From NCBI GenBank assembly GCA_028707175.1, contig JAQTUV010000002.1, positions 310,001-374,000 of the forward strand: a DNA stretch of 64,000 bases, in the 5' to 3' direction. Numbering within the stretch: position 1 is the stretch's first letter; each line of letters begins with the position of its first letter. This document shows, one piece after another, positions 1-7,178 of the stretch. The notes under the pieces were generated by a model, which saw only the letters and a list, made by a program, of their open reading frames with translations, was not told where the DNA came from and did not search any database. The DNA is from Sideroxydans sp. (lineage in GTDB: Bacteria; Pseudomonadota; Gammaproteobacteria; Burkholderiales; Gallionellaceae). The translations under genes and the position numbers were made by a program.

Positions 1-295
1 CTGTCATGTACGCAGCCATTGACGGTGCGCTATCAGTCACTTGGGCATCATTGGAAAAGGTTTTAACAAATGCACTTTCTGGCAATGTGTCAATCGTCAG
101 ATTGCCTGTCTCACCCACTGAATAGATTCGAGCAGCAGTGAGCGTCGTCATCCCCATGCCATCGCCCAAGAAGAAGATCACATTTTTCTTTGGACCACTG
201 ACCGAGGCGGTTGTCGTTCCACCACAACCGACTAGCATCATGCTGAGTACAAGCGCACTAATCGCACTCGCTTTCACTTTCGAGTTAACTTTCAT
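1..295 (-). CDS. Alkaline phosphatase family lipoprotein (5' part only)
   Basis: This is the N-terminal part of a gene that runs off the left edge of the window. The start ATG is at 293-295. The protein begins with a short hydrophobic signal followed by a lipobox (LVGC), so it is probably a lipoprotein. It then shows the metal-binding motif NVIFFLGDGMG and the nucleophile region VTDSAPSMAAYMT, in which the Ser after Asp is the expected phospho-accepting residue. Both motifs belong to the PhoA-type alkaline phosphatase superfamily, which hydrolyses phosphomonoesters outside the cytoplasm. The last residues visible are still in the N-terminal third, so nothing can be said about the remaining metal ligands. 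Confidence 0.8.
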   Translation of the reverse strand, partial: MKVNSKVKASAISALVLSMMLVGCGGTTTASVSGPKKNVIFFLGDGMGMTTLTAARIYSVGETGNLTIDTLPESAFVKTFSNDAQVTDSAPSMAAYMT

Positions 296-412
296 TTGTC
301 GTCTTCCATCTGATTAAAAGGAACAAGCAAGATACGATCTGAAAATTAAAACCAAGTGAACTATTAATTAAGTATTTATGCGAAATGTCCTGAGATATTT
401 TTGGTAAATAGA

Positions 413-438
413 AAACGGGCGTCCGAAGACGCCCGTTT
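413..438 (-). terminator. Rho-independent terminator after the porin gene
   Basis: A perfect 11-bp inverted repeat (AAACGGGCGTC / GACGCCCGTTT) with a 4-nt loop ends in a T-rich tract when read on the minus strand. It lies 28 bp past the porin stop codon. Confidence 0.8.
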
Positions 439-466
439 GACTTCTTAGCTAACTGAGGAGGTTAGA

Positions 467-1540
467 TTAGAAAGCGTGAACGATACCGCCACCCAAGTAA
501 GTCAGCGTAACGCTAGTTGGAAGAGCTATAGTTCCTGCATTTGTTTTGTTGCTTGTATAAGCAGCAAACAGTTCAGTGCGCTTCGAGAAGTTGAAAGCGT
601 ATTTCAAGCTCAATTGATTAACGTCGTTAGCTGCGTTTGTGCCTGTCGCTGTAGAACCAGCCTTAGCGTAACTAACTGCGAAATGATTTGGGCCCATCTT
701 GTATTGACCAACTACTTCAACGTTGTTGGCCTTTACACTTGCAATAGCAGATGTGTTTGTTGTGAAGCTTTCAGCCATTGCGCCAATTGAAAAATCAGCA
801 ATGTCGTAATTACCAACCAAGCGGAATGCTTTATCAGTCGTGCCTTGAGTTGAGTTTGCAGTTGTTACAGCACCTACATCATTACGACCTTCGTAAGCTG
901 CCGCAACGTAGATATCTGCAACAGCATACGTAGCAGACAATGAGTAGATAGACTTATTAGTTGCCTTCAAAGTGCCATTCGCAGCTGTTGCAGCTTCGTC
1001 TGGGCTGAACATTGCAGCTACTTGGAAACTATCCATCAACTTTGGAGACCAGTACTGCACCATGTTTGTTTGGCGTGTGTTGTAGTTCTTACCAGCGGAA
1101 CGACCAATAACGGCTGTGGATGTCCATGATGTTGCGTTATCGAACAATTCAATCTTGTTGTGCGCAACCTTGAATGGTGTATCCCAGATACCCAGCATTA
1201 CTTTACCGAAAGCACCTTCGATACCCGCACCGCTGTTACGCGACTTGGCCAAACCAGAGGTTGTGGAACTGCCATCAGCATCCATCTCAAGTTCGAACTG
1301 GTAAACAGCGCTCAGGCCTTCGCCCAAATCTTCTTTGCCCTTCACGCCGAAACGAGAAGCATTGGTATTTACGCGCACTTGAGTTGCTACACCTGGTGCA
1401 CCTGCTGCAACTGTTGCATTGCTACCTTTTGCATCAATGGTCATCAATGCCTTGCCGTAAACGGTCACGTTTGCGTTGTCGGCGAATGCCGGAGTTGTGA
1501 ATGCAGCTGCAACTGCCAGTGCTACGATTGTCTTTTTCAT
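467..1540 (-). CDS. Outer membrane porin (Porin_4 / OmpC-like)
   Basis: This 357-residue protein starts with a clean Sec signal peptide (MKKTIVALAVAAAFTTPAFA, cut before DNAN). It continues with the typical betaproteobacterial porin opening NVTVYGKALMTIDA, then RFGVKGKEDLGEGLSAVYQFE, alternating beta-strand pattern and a terminal Phe, the signal for outer membrane assembly. The length is normal for trimeric 16-stranded general porins. It would form a diffusion pore for small hydrophilic solutes; substrate preference cannot be read from the sequence. The start has an SD-like GGAGCAACA just upstream. It stands alone, ended by the hairpin at 413-438. Confidence 0.93.
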   Translation of the reverse strand: MKKTIVALAVAAAFTTPAFADNANVTVYGKALMTIDAKGSNATVAAGAPGVATQVRVNTNASRFGVKGKEDLGEGLSAVYQFELEMDADGSSTTSGLAKSRNSGAGIEGAFGKVMLGIWDTPFKVAHNKIELFDNATSWTSTAVIGRSAGKNYNTRQTNMVQYWSPKLMDSFQVAAMFSPDEAATAANGTLKATNKSIYSLSATYAVADIYVAAAYEGRNDVGAVTTANSTQGTTDKAFRLVGNYDIADFSIGAMAESFTTNTSAIASVKANNVEVVGQYKMGPNHFAVSYAKAGSTATGTNAANDVNQLSLKYAFNFSKRTELFAAYTSNKTNAGTIALPTSVTLTYLGGGIVHAF

Positions 1541-1925
1541 TGTTGCTCCTAGTCATTAAATAAAATTGCTCTGAATTCCTCAACTCACGAGGGAGGATTA
1601 AGGCGAGCGAATTATGGGGAGGCTTTATGACAGGCGAATTACATGAAAATGACAGCTGTGTTACAGCGAGGTTTCTTTCTTCAGCCGCTTAAAACGAAAA
1701 TGCACTCTACATTATTCGATGTGCCTCTGTTTATAAAAGTATCATTCAGCGGGCCTCACTTCACGGATTTCTTGAAAGAGTCCATCTCTGCGAACCTCAA
1801 TAACACGCACCTCAAGCTGGCAAAGATAGAAATGGACTAGGTGAACAGTTCAAGACGCGGTGTTTCTTTACAGGGCATGACTGAAAATCGGCCATAAGAG
1901 ACATTTAGTTCGCCCATTAACGGGC
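1541..1925. other. Gene-poor stretch left of the cassette region
   Basis: No convincing gene is visible. The first 60 bases are the porin leader. The rest holds the decayed isochorismatase gene end (see 1756-1840) and one copy of the GTCTCTTATGGCCGA motif in reverse (1888-1906). A 65-codon plus-strand ORF here has no SD and overlaps the remnant, so it is not called. Confidence 0.5.
1756..1840 (-). pseudogene. Remnant of an isochorismatase-family gene 3' end
   Basis: Read on the minus strand this stretch ends in LLRFAEMDSFKKSVK followed by a stop at 1756-1758. That resembles the C-terminus of the intact hydrolase at 4704-5270, which ends LLRVAGTDSFKKLSKLVK. The DNA also aligns (shared GGACTC and TTCAAGAA blocks, with a deletion near the end). 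Upstream the frame meets a stop within about 25 codons, so only the tail of a related gene survives. It is best read as a decayed partial copy rather than a gene; a chance match is possible because the similarity is short. Confidence 0.5.
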
Positions 1926-1985
1926 GATCAACGTTTGACATAAGAGGCTTGCGTTAGCAAGTCCCGCTTGATGGATAGGTTGGGC
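1926..1985. repeat. attC-like site (candidate)
   Basis: This 60-bp stretch is bounded by GATCAAC and GTTGGGC, close to the integron inverse core RYYYAAC (one mismatch) and core GTTRRRY. Between them lies an internal palindrome (GCTTGCGTTAGCAAG). It sits 4 bases past the stop of the minus-strand ORF 1990-2361, the place expected for a cassette attC. Orientation is ambiguous. It is weaker than the site at 3894-3971. Confidence 0.4.
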
Positions 1986-1989
1986 ATAG

Positions 1990-2361
1990 CTACACCGCAC
2001 CCGACAACAAATATGCAATGGCTAAGAGGCCAAGCCAACAAGCTATGGTTTTACTCAAATCTCTTTCGTGCTCCATATTTGTGTAAAAGAAGTGCCCTAA
2101 CAACGTGGCAAATTTACTCGTGCCCATCATAAAACCTGCAATGGCAGGAAGTAATCCAGCAACAAATACGACGAGAAAAGCTGACCAATGAGCTTGATAG
2201 AACAAAAACCTACCAAGAAACCTAGTGCGGCGGAAAACCATTGCTAAAACGATGATTATAGAAATATTAAAAGCAATGGGTGCTAAAACGGCCATAAATA
2301 ACCGGTCTTGAATGCTAGGCCGTTCGTTTTTTTCTTCGGATTGTCTTGATCTATTTAACAC
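1990..2361 (-). CDS. Hypothetical membrane protein, probable gene-cassette ORF
   Basis: A 123-residue protein of unknown function. It has a charged N-terminus (about 20 residues) and then three likely membrane segments: roughly residues 24-42, 58-80 and 106-122. I do not recognise a family. The start is a GTG twelve bases after a GTTGGGC core-site sequence on the same strand, and the stop lies directly before another attC-like site, so both ends have the geometry of an integron gene cassette. Small membrane proteins of no known family are common in such cassettes. The region is AT-rich compared with the housekeeping genes nearby, which fits horizontal origin. Confidence 0.5.
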   Translation of the reverse strand: MLNRSRQSEEKNERPSIQDRLFMAVLAPIAFNISIIIVLAMVFRRTRFLGRFLFYQAHWSAFLVVFVAGLLPAIAGFMMGTSKFATLLGHFFYTNMEHERDLSKTIACWLGLLAIAYLLSGAV

Positions 2362-2373
2362 TTGTTTTTATAA

Positions 2374-2426
2374 GCCCAACAGCTATTAGACATATCCACC
2401 TGTCTGTACTATTAAAAATAGTTTGG
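2374..2426 (-). repeat. attC-like site (candidate, minus orientation)
   Basis: Read on the minus strand, CCAAAC (2421-2426) is followed by AATAGTACAGACA, a loop, then TGTCTAATAGC and the core GTTGGGC (2374-2380). The outer ends and the AGACA/TGTCT inner arms can pair into the folded form that integron integrases recognise. The last 18 bases match those at 3553-3570 except for one transition. It precedes the start codon of the ORF at 1990-2361. Confidence 0.45.
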
Positions 2427-2745
2427 AATGAAAAAATTTTGGCCAGTAATTGATTCATCATAGACCTTCGTTATTTTCTTTCACCATATGCTCAATAGTA
2501 TGGGTGTATGGCGAATGTCTCTTATTGGCCGACCTCGCCAGTACACCTTCGCCATACTTGAACGACCGAATCTTGGTAGACATCAGCCCTTCGTTTTGCA
2601 TTTTAGCCTCCGGCTCCACATAACCAGAAGCCGTCATTGCCACATGCGAATTGGTTGCCGAAAAGCAGTCGATTGTTAAGTACATCTGTCGAGACGAACC
2701 AGTATTTCAACATGCCATAACGCAGATGAAGCAATCCATGCTGGA
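2427..2745. other. Stretch without a supportable gene
   Basis: A 75-codon minus-strand ORF (2458-2685) exists but has no SD and contains the dispersed motif AATGTCTCTTATTGGCCGA at 2514-2532, so it is not called. I see nothing else that can be supported. Confidence 0.4.
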
Positions 2746-3036
2746 TCAGCTCGACAAGGAAGAACAACATTGTTTAATTTCACAATGTTGGCAAAATTTG
2801 CGGCTTGCTACTCGTGCATTTGCGTGTTCTAAATTCCAACTTACACACTGTTCACTATACTTTTCTTTAAACGATGGTGAATTCTTTAGCATGTATTCAA
2901 TTACATGTTTTTTAAAGCAAGGGGTGTGCATTGCTGAAGAACTATTAAGAATTCTTTCCCATATAAATTCTTCTGGCAAAACTCCTTGCGTCTGCATTTT
3001 GGGCGTGTAGCCAATTACTTTGAATATCTCTTTCAT
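2746..3036 (-). CDS. Hypothetical protein, possible cassette ORF
   Basis: A 96-residue ORF of unknown function. It begins MKEIFKVIGYTPKMQ and has an amphipathic, lysine- and glutamate-rich middle with protein-like composition. Cys/His residues cluster in the second half (CFKKH, CQHCEIKQCC), which could suggest metal binding, but no known motif spacing is recognised. There is no clear SD, as is frequent in integron cassettes, and no convincing attC flanks it. It is called only because the composition is better than that of the neighbouring chance ORFs; it could be a decayed gene. Confidence 0.35.
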   Translation of the reverse strand: MKEIFKVIGYTPKMQTQGVLPEEFIWERILNSSSAMHTPCFKKHVIEYMLKNSPSFKEKYSEQCVSWNLEHANARVASRKFCQHCEIKQCCSSLSS

Positions 3037-3522
3037 GTTTAAAGTTGTAGCAGGATATGTGGAATTAATAAACTTTTATCGAGTGACTCTAACCCTTACT
3101 ATGCCCTACAATTCCTGACATAGGTTGCCACAAACCCGCCATTCGCCACTGGCATAACTTGGCCGTTTGCGCACGTTGACTTTCGCTAACACGAACGTCT
3201 TCTGTACTCTCAGAATCAGGCAGTTTGTAGACCGCGAGAAACCTACTCCTTCTACCCAAAAACACAATATGCCAAATGGCCTATACCTCGGCCTATATAT
3301 TCATGGTGGTTGCGCTAGAACTGCTTTTGAAGCACGATTCTTTTTAAGTGACTGCTAGCAGATTAGGAGCGGTCGTTCACCAACTGGCTATTTGCGTTTT
3401 GGAATCGTCGCAGGTCGGCCAGAAGCGGGCATTCTGTTCTGTCTATACTATTAATGCATATGAGGTAGGTGGTTTTTGGGGATACTGATGAATCAATTGG
3501 TTATCGAAATTTCGCACACTTC
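3037..3522. other. Eroded intergenic stretch
   Basis: No gene is supportable in these 486 bases. One degenerate copy of the dispersed motif lies at 3413-3433 (reverse complement AATGCCCGCTTCTGGCCGA). A 63-codon plus-strand ORF at 3167-3358 has no SD and no recognisable content. Confidence 0.4.
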
Positions 3523-3570
3523 ACTAATTTAAAAATACGGACCGATGCGTCCGTCTAATAGCTGTTAGGC
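3523..3570 (+). repeat. Degenerate attC-like end before cassette 1
   Basis: The right half is good: a hairpin ACGGAC-CGATGC-GTCCGT (3537-3554), then CTAATAGCT and the core GTTAGGC (3564-3570). The left half is poor (only CTAAT resembles the inverse core). The core ends two bases before the ATG of the ORF at 3573, typical of a cassette junction. Confidence 0.45.
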
Positions 3571-3572
3571 CT

Positions 3573-3899
3573 ATGAAACATCGCGATTGTCCTGCGTGCG
3601 GCGACACCGTTCCAAACTCGGGTCTGCGTACTGAAATTGCCCCTCCTAGGCGGCTCACTTCATCTTGGCCGCGTTTCTTCTGCCCCCATTGCGGTGTTGA
3701 GTTGCGTTCCAGCGGTCGATCACTGCGTCCGTCACTCGCCTTCTTCGTTGTGGGACTCACACTCCTCCTCGGAAGTGGACATGTTCCCGAGAACATCAGG
3801 GGCTTGGCACAACTCTTCGGCTCTGTCGCCATCGCCGCATGTCTAATTTGTGTTTACTGGTTTCATCGGTGGGAGGTCGTAGATGACGGTTCAGCCTAA
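3573..3899 (+). CDS. Gene-cassette protein with zinc-ribbon-like N-terminus and two membrane helices
   Basis: A 108-residue protein of unknown function. The N-terminus carries CPACG (about residues 8-12) and CPHCG (about 43-47), a pair of Cys-x2-Cys knuckles that could form a zinc ribbon. Two hydrophobic stretches follow (about residues 58-74 and 81-98). The ATG lies two bases after a GTTAGGC core, and the stop TAA is inside the GCCTAAC inverse core of the attC at 3894-3971. This arrangement, a promoterless ORF filling a cassette with its stop in the attC, is standard for integron gene cassettes. The family is not recognised. Confidence 0.65.
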   Translation: MKHRDCPACGDTVPNSGLRTEIAPPRRLTSSWPRFFCPHCGVELRSSGRSLRPSLAFFVVGLTLLLGSGHVPENIRGLAQLFGSVAIAACLICVYWFHRWEVVDDGSA

Positions 3900-3971
3900 C
3901 CCTACACTCAAGTTCGCTCCCTTTGGTCGCTGGGACGCGGCTTCGGCGCGCCCCTTGGCTACACGTTAGGC
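3894..3971 (+). repeat. Integron attC recombination site (59-base element)
   Basis: A 78-bp site with perfectly matched ends: inverse core GCCTAAC (3894-3900) and core GTTAGGC (3965-3971). Inside are the expected partly matching L boxes (CTCAAG near the left, CCTTGGC near the right) and an imperfect GC-rich palindrome. It separates two ORFs, each of which starts within nine bases of a core site. This is the best evidence that the region is a cassette array. The predicted recombination point is between G and TTAGGC at 3965/3966. Confidence 0.85.
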
Positions 3972-3979
3972 TGCTTAGC

Positions 3980-4465
3980 ATGAGTGCACCTCAGACAGAT
4001 GCTGCAGAAGCAATGTTTCATCAATTGCAGAGGCAATTTCCTAATTTAAGGATGACTGTTAATCGTCCGGCGACCCACTATTTAGTTGATTTGCTGATTG
4101 ATCGGCAGTCAGGGCTGGTTTTTGACGTCTATCTGTACTTAGAAAACAACGATGAATTGCACTTGGTAGCGGGAGACCATCATTATGAGTGGTTCCCGTG
4201 CACCGATCCATCACTAGTCGAGGAGTGCTTCACAGCAACGTGCGGCTTGCTAAATGGTGAGTACCGAATCCTTGAGTGCAGACGTAGCACAGACATTGTT
4301 CGAGGTGAACTGCAACGGCAGACCGTGACCGATCCAGAGAAGTGGGAAACGACCCTGCACTCGATCAGTGCTGGATTCTCCTTTCGCCTGTGGAATGAAA
4401 AAACATGCGACATCCTGCAAAATATTCAGCCACCTAACCAGTCGGTCGAGGGAGACGATTCGTAA
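3980..4465 (+). CDS. Gene-cassette protein of unknown function
   Basis: A 161-residue soluble-looking protein starting at the ATG eight bases past the attC core. It has no signal peptide or membrane segment. The composition is mixed and acidic, with a likely alpha/beta fold (VYLYLENNDELHLVAG in the middle). I recognise no family. The coding sequence runs into the next attC-like site (4434-4509), so the stop is inside that site, as in many cassettes. A longer frame extends upstream to 3923 but would start within the attC, so the ATG at 3980 is preferred. Confidence 0.6.
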   Translation: MSAPQTDAAEAMFHQLQRQFPNLRMTVNRPATHYLVDLLIDRQSGLVFDVYLYLENNDELHLVAGDHHYEWFPCTDPSLVEECFTATCGLLNGEYRILECRRSTDIVRGELQRQTVTDPEKWETTLHSISAGFSFRLWNEKTCDILQNIQPPNQSVEGDDS

Positions 4466-4509
4466 ACGGTGTCGACGCTCGCTCTGCGCGCCTCGCCTTA
4501 CCGTTGAGT
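4434..4509 (+). repeat. Probable attC site closing cassette 2
   Basis: Inverse core ACCTAAC (4434-4440) and core GTTGAGT (4503-4509) both fit the RYYYAAC / GTTRRRY consensus, 76 bp apart, nearly the same length as the clear site at 3894-3971. Inner boxes TCGAGG and CCTCGCC pair. The cores pair imperfectly with each other, so the call is weaker. Confidence 0.5.
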
Positions 4510-4586
4510 GTCCGCTATCTGGTTTTCTATGACTGCTATGGATTAGCAAGCGACGGTCAATCCCCATCAAGCTCTCAATTTTGAAC

Positions 4587-4611
4587 GTCCGCTATCAGGA
4601 GTGAAGCGGAC
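4587..4611. repeat. Inverted repeat GTCCGCT / AGCGGAC
   Basis: Seven-base arms with an 11-base loop. It belongs to the same GTCCGCT...GGCCGA sequence environment as the motif copies at 1888, 2514, 3413 and 4656. There is no T-tract, so it is not a typical terminator. Confidence 0.4.
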
Positions 4612-4703
4612 ATCCCTTTAGAATTCTCAAGCAGCCTTCTCAGCATTTCCCCAGCGTCTCTTATGGCCGACTTGAGACATTTAGCGCTATCGAGTCGGCC
4701 GCC

Positions 4704-5270
4704 TCACTTAACCAGTTTCGATAGCTTCTTGAACGAGTCCGTCCCTGCGACTCTCAGCAATTGAAACACCACTGACTCTGTGCTGGTGGGTATAGCCCCT
4801 GCCAATGTCATCGCTTCCATTGCAGTTTGTCTGTTGTCGTTGCTGCGGCTCATCACCGCGTCTTTAACGACGTGTACGTCGAAGCCTTCCGCGAGCAGAT
4901 CGATAACGGTTTGCAACACACACACATGCGTCTCCATGCCGGCGATGATGATCTGCGTTCTGTCGCTGTCTTTTAGGTGTTTGATGAACGCTTCGTTGCC
5001 GCAACAACTGAACGACATTTTTTCGATCGCGGGGGCTGCTGGCGCTCGGCTGCGCAGTTCGTTCAATGTCGGCCCCAAGCCTTTGACGTATTGTTCGGTG
5101 AAGATCACGGGCACACCCAATTCGGCTGCGCTCTCTAATAGGATGCCGGCATTTTTTGTGAGTTGCGCCAGCACGCTCTGATCCATCGCTGCACAAAGTT
5201 TTTCTTGCACGTCGATGACGACGAGTGTGGCTCTGGCGGGATTCAGTAGGAATTTATTTCTGATCGACAT
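4704..5270 (-). CDS. Isochorismatase-family cysteine hydrolase (YcaC-like)
   Basis: A 188-residue cytoplasmic hydrolase of the isochorismatase superfamily. The predicted catalytic triad is visible: Asp20 in VVIDVQEKL, Lys84 in AIEKMSFS and Cys117 in METHVCVLQ. The order and spacing match YcaC-type members, which act on small amide or ester substrates; the true substrate is unknown. The start at 5270 is chosen because AGGAGA lies just upstream; an in-frame Met six codons earlier lacks an SD. A decayed copy of the gene's 3' end appears at 1756-1840, the other side of the cassette region. Confidence 0.85.
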   Translation of the reverse strand: MSIRNKFLLNPARATLVVIDVQEKLCAAMDQSVLAQLTKNAGILLESAAELGVPVIFTEQYVKGLGPTLNELRSRAPAAPAIEKMSFSCCGNEAFIKHLKDSDRTQIIIAGMETHVCVLQTVIDLLAEGFDVHVVKDAVMSRSNDNRQTAMEAMTLAGAIPTSTESVVFQLLRVAGTDSFKKLSKLVK

Positions 5271-5392
5271 GATTTCTCCTAAAGACATTTCATTTCAGAT
5301 TATGAAGAACACCCTATGCAGCTTTTGTTTAATACGACCTCAGAGCCAAGGTGCCTTCTCCCATGGAGGAGGAAATCTTGTAGCACCTAAAT

Positions 5393-6538
5393 TTATTTCG
5401 GACGGTTGCTTCCCGCCACGATCTTGTATTCGAACAAACGGCACTCGATAGCACCGTTATACAGCGGCGTACGTTTAGAGGGTGAGAGTCGCATCAGTTT
5501 GGCGATGCGCAGATCAGCGGTGAACAGATAGGCATTCCAACCGCCGAATTTCTGTTTCAACACGTTACCCAGTTGCGGATACAACTCAGCCAATTCGTCT
5601 TCATCACCCATGCGCTCGCCGTAAGGCAAGTTCGCCACGAGGATGCCTTCCTTCTCTGGCGGCGAGGCTTCCAATGCGTTGCACTGTTTAAGATCGACCG
5701 TCTCGCGGATGCCCGCGTCTTCCAGATTCTGATGCGCGGCTTTGAGTGCATCGCCGTAGAGGTCGCTGCCGTACAGTGGCAATTCGCTCACTGGCAGTTG
5801 CGCGGCGATAGCAGCCTCGCGCATCGAGTTCCAAAGTTTGGTGTCGAAATTCTTCAACTTCTCGAAAGCGAAGTTCCGGTCGATCCCCGGTTGGATGTTG
5901 AGCGATATCTGTGCGGCTTCGATGAGGAAGGTGCCGCTACCGCACATGGGGTCGAACAGGGGGATGCCCGGCTTCCAGCCGGTCATCTTCAAGATACCAG
6001 CGGCGAGGTTCTCGCGCAGGGGAGCAATGTTGGTGTGGAGGCGCACGCCGCGTTTGTACAGCGCGTCGCCCGAGGTATCCAGATACAAGGTGAATTGTTC
6101 GCCCTCGAAGAACGCGTGGATGCGCATGTCGGGATCGAGCTTAGCCACGCTGGGGCGTACATCCTTTTCCATGCGGAACTTGTCGCACACTGCGTCTTTG
6201 ATCTTGAGCGTGATGAATTCCAAACTCTTGAGCGGACATTTGATGGCGGTGACTTTGACAAGGATGGTGCAACTCACATCGAACCACTTCGTCCATGGCA
6301 AGGCATACGCAGCTTGGTACACATCGTCCTCGGTGCGGAAACGCGCCGGCTCTTTGACACGCCACAAGATGCGCGAGGCCAAACGGCTTTGCAGATTGGC
6401 GCGATAGTTCAGCGCCCAATCACCTGTAAAGCCAACACCACCATCGGTGGTGCGCACGTCTTTGGCACCGAAGCTGGTCAGCTCATCGGCGAGTAATCTT
6501 TCGAGTCCGCGAGGACAGGTAGCGAAGAAATCAGGCAT
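5393..6538 (-). CDS. rlmL: THUMP-domain RNA methyltransferase, RlmL type
   Basis: A 381-residue protein matching the N-terminal half of E. coli RlmKL. That half makes N2-methylguanosine at position 2445 of 23S rRNA using S-adenosylmethionine. An N-terminal THUMP-like RNA-binding part (about residues 1-160) is followed by a Rossmann methyltransferase with FDPMCGSGTFLIEAA (SAM-binding motif I) and the catalytic NLPYGERMG. The separate RlmK domain of the gamma-proteobacterial fusion is absent, which is normal in betaproteobacteria. No strong SD is seen before the ATG. Confidence 0.87.
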   Translation of the reverse strand: MPDFFATCPRGLERLLADELTSFGAKDVRTTDGGVGFTGDWALNYRANLQSRLASRILWRVKEPARFRTEDDVYQAAYALPWTKWFDVSCTILVKVTAIKCPLKSLEFITLKIKDAVCDKFRMEKDVRPSVAKLDPDMRIHAFFEGEQFTLYLDTSGDALYKRGVRLHTNIAPLRENLAAGILKMTGWKPGIPLFDPMCGSGTFLIEAAQISLNIQPGIDRNFAFEKLKNFDTKLWNSMREAAIAAQLPVSELPLYGSDLYGDALKAAHQNLEDAGIRETVDLKQCNALEASPPEKEGILVANLPYGERMGDEDELAELYPQLGNVLKQKFGGWNAYLFTADLRIAKLMRLSPSKRTPLYNGAIECRLFEYKIVAGSNRPK

Positions 6539-6576
6539 TTTTAGGTACTCAAATAAACTGCAACGTTAGCGCTTTA

Positions 6577-6604
6577 TCCCTTCCCCACTTGCAGGGGGAA
6601 GGGA
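6577..6604. terminator. Hairpin between rlmL and hemJ
   Basis: TCCCTTCCCC and GGGGGAAGGGA pair around a short ACTTGCA-type loop. The core matches one unit of the palindromic repeat family at 7069-7153 and 19212-19302, so it is a single repeat copy that may also end hemJ transcription. Confidence 0.5.
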
Positions 6605-6632
6605 TCGACTAAGCCTAACAAATAATCTGTGG

Positions 6633-7049
6633 CTAAAATGGTTTTACAACAACCAAAATCACAACGGCCAGCAGCACGAGCACGGGCACTTCATTAAAGA
6701 AGCGGAACCACACATGGCTGCGAGTGTTACGGTCTGCGGCAAACTCTTTCACCAGATGCCCGCAGTACAAGTGATAACCCACCAGCCCTGCGACCAAAGT
6801 AGTTTTGACGTGTATCCACCCGCCCGTAAAAATATCGCTATACGCGATCCACAACCACAAGCCCGTGATGACAGCGAGCGCGCCGATGGGCGTGACGAAA
6901 CGGTAGAGCTTGCCCGCCATCAGATTCAATCTGTCTTTATCCGCTTTATCCGTCGCCATCGCTTGATTGACGAAGATACGCGGCAGATAGAACAGCCCCG
7001 CGAACCAGCTCACGACCAAGATGATATGAAATGCTTTTAACCACAACAT
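6633..7049 (-). CDS. hemJ: HemJ-type protoporphyrinogen oxidase
   Basis: A 138-residue integral membrane protein with four predicted helices, matching the HemJ (UPF0093) family, which converts protoporphyrinogen IX to protoporphyrin IX in bacteria lacking HemY/HemG-type oxidases. Typical features are the opening LWLKAFHIILVVSWFAGLFYLPRIFV with a conserved His, and the WIHVKTTLV and YHLYCG segments. Its presence fits the other heme genes of the window (hemB, hemC, hemD). An SD-like GAGGAGAGC precedes the ATG. Confidence 0.87.
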   Translation of the reverse strand: MLWLKAFHIILVVSWFAGLFYLPRIFVNQAMATDKADKDRLNLMAGKLYRFVTPIGALAVITGLWLWIAYSDIFTGGWIHVKTTLVAGLVGYHLYCGHLVKEFAADRNTRSHVWFRFFNEVPVLVLLAVVILVVVKPF

Positions 7050-7068
7050 GATTTAGCTCTCCTCATTT

Positions 7069-7153
7069 CTACCCCCACCCTAGCCCTCCCCCTGCAAGGG
7101 GGAGGGTAGTTGACTCCTTCCCCCTTGCAGGGGGAAGGCTGGGATGGGGGTAG
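7069..7153. repeat. Composite palindromic REP/BIME-like element
   Basis: Two inverted repeat units, CCCTCCCCCTGCAAGGGGGAGGG and CTTCCCCCTTGCAGGGGGAAG in essence, are joined by a ten-base spacer. The outer ends CTACCCCCA and TGGGGGTAG are also complementary, so the whole 85 bp can fold as one cruciform-like structure. The same family appears at 6577-6604, 19212-19302 (inside polA) and, more distantly, 25807-25846 (inside the helicase gene). Confidence 0.8.
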
Positions 7154-7178
7154 ATGCTTTCAATTACCGCCAACCTGA

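Noticed and set aside
476-1552. Several plus-strand ORFs inside the porin gene (for example 476-790, 1160-1552)
   Set aside because: Antisense shadows of the porin gene with cysteine-rich, unnatural composition and no SD.
1643-1840. 65-codon plus-strand ORF
   Set aside because: No SD, overlaps the isochorismatase remnant on the other strand and has no recognisable content.
2458-2685. 75-codon minus-strand ORF
   Set aside because: No SD, contains the dispersed repeat motif, and does not look protein-like.
5573-6496. 307-codon plus-strand ORF antisense to rlmL
   Set aside because: rlmL is clearly coding on the minus strand, so this is a mirror-frame artefact with a high share of Asp, Arg and Gln.
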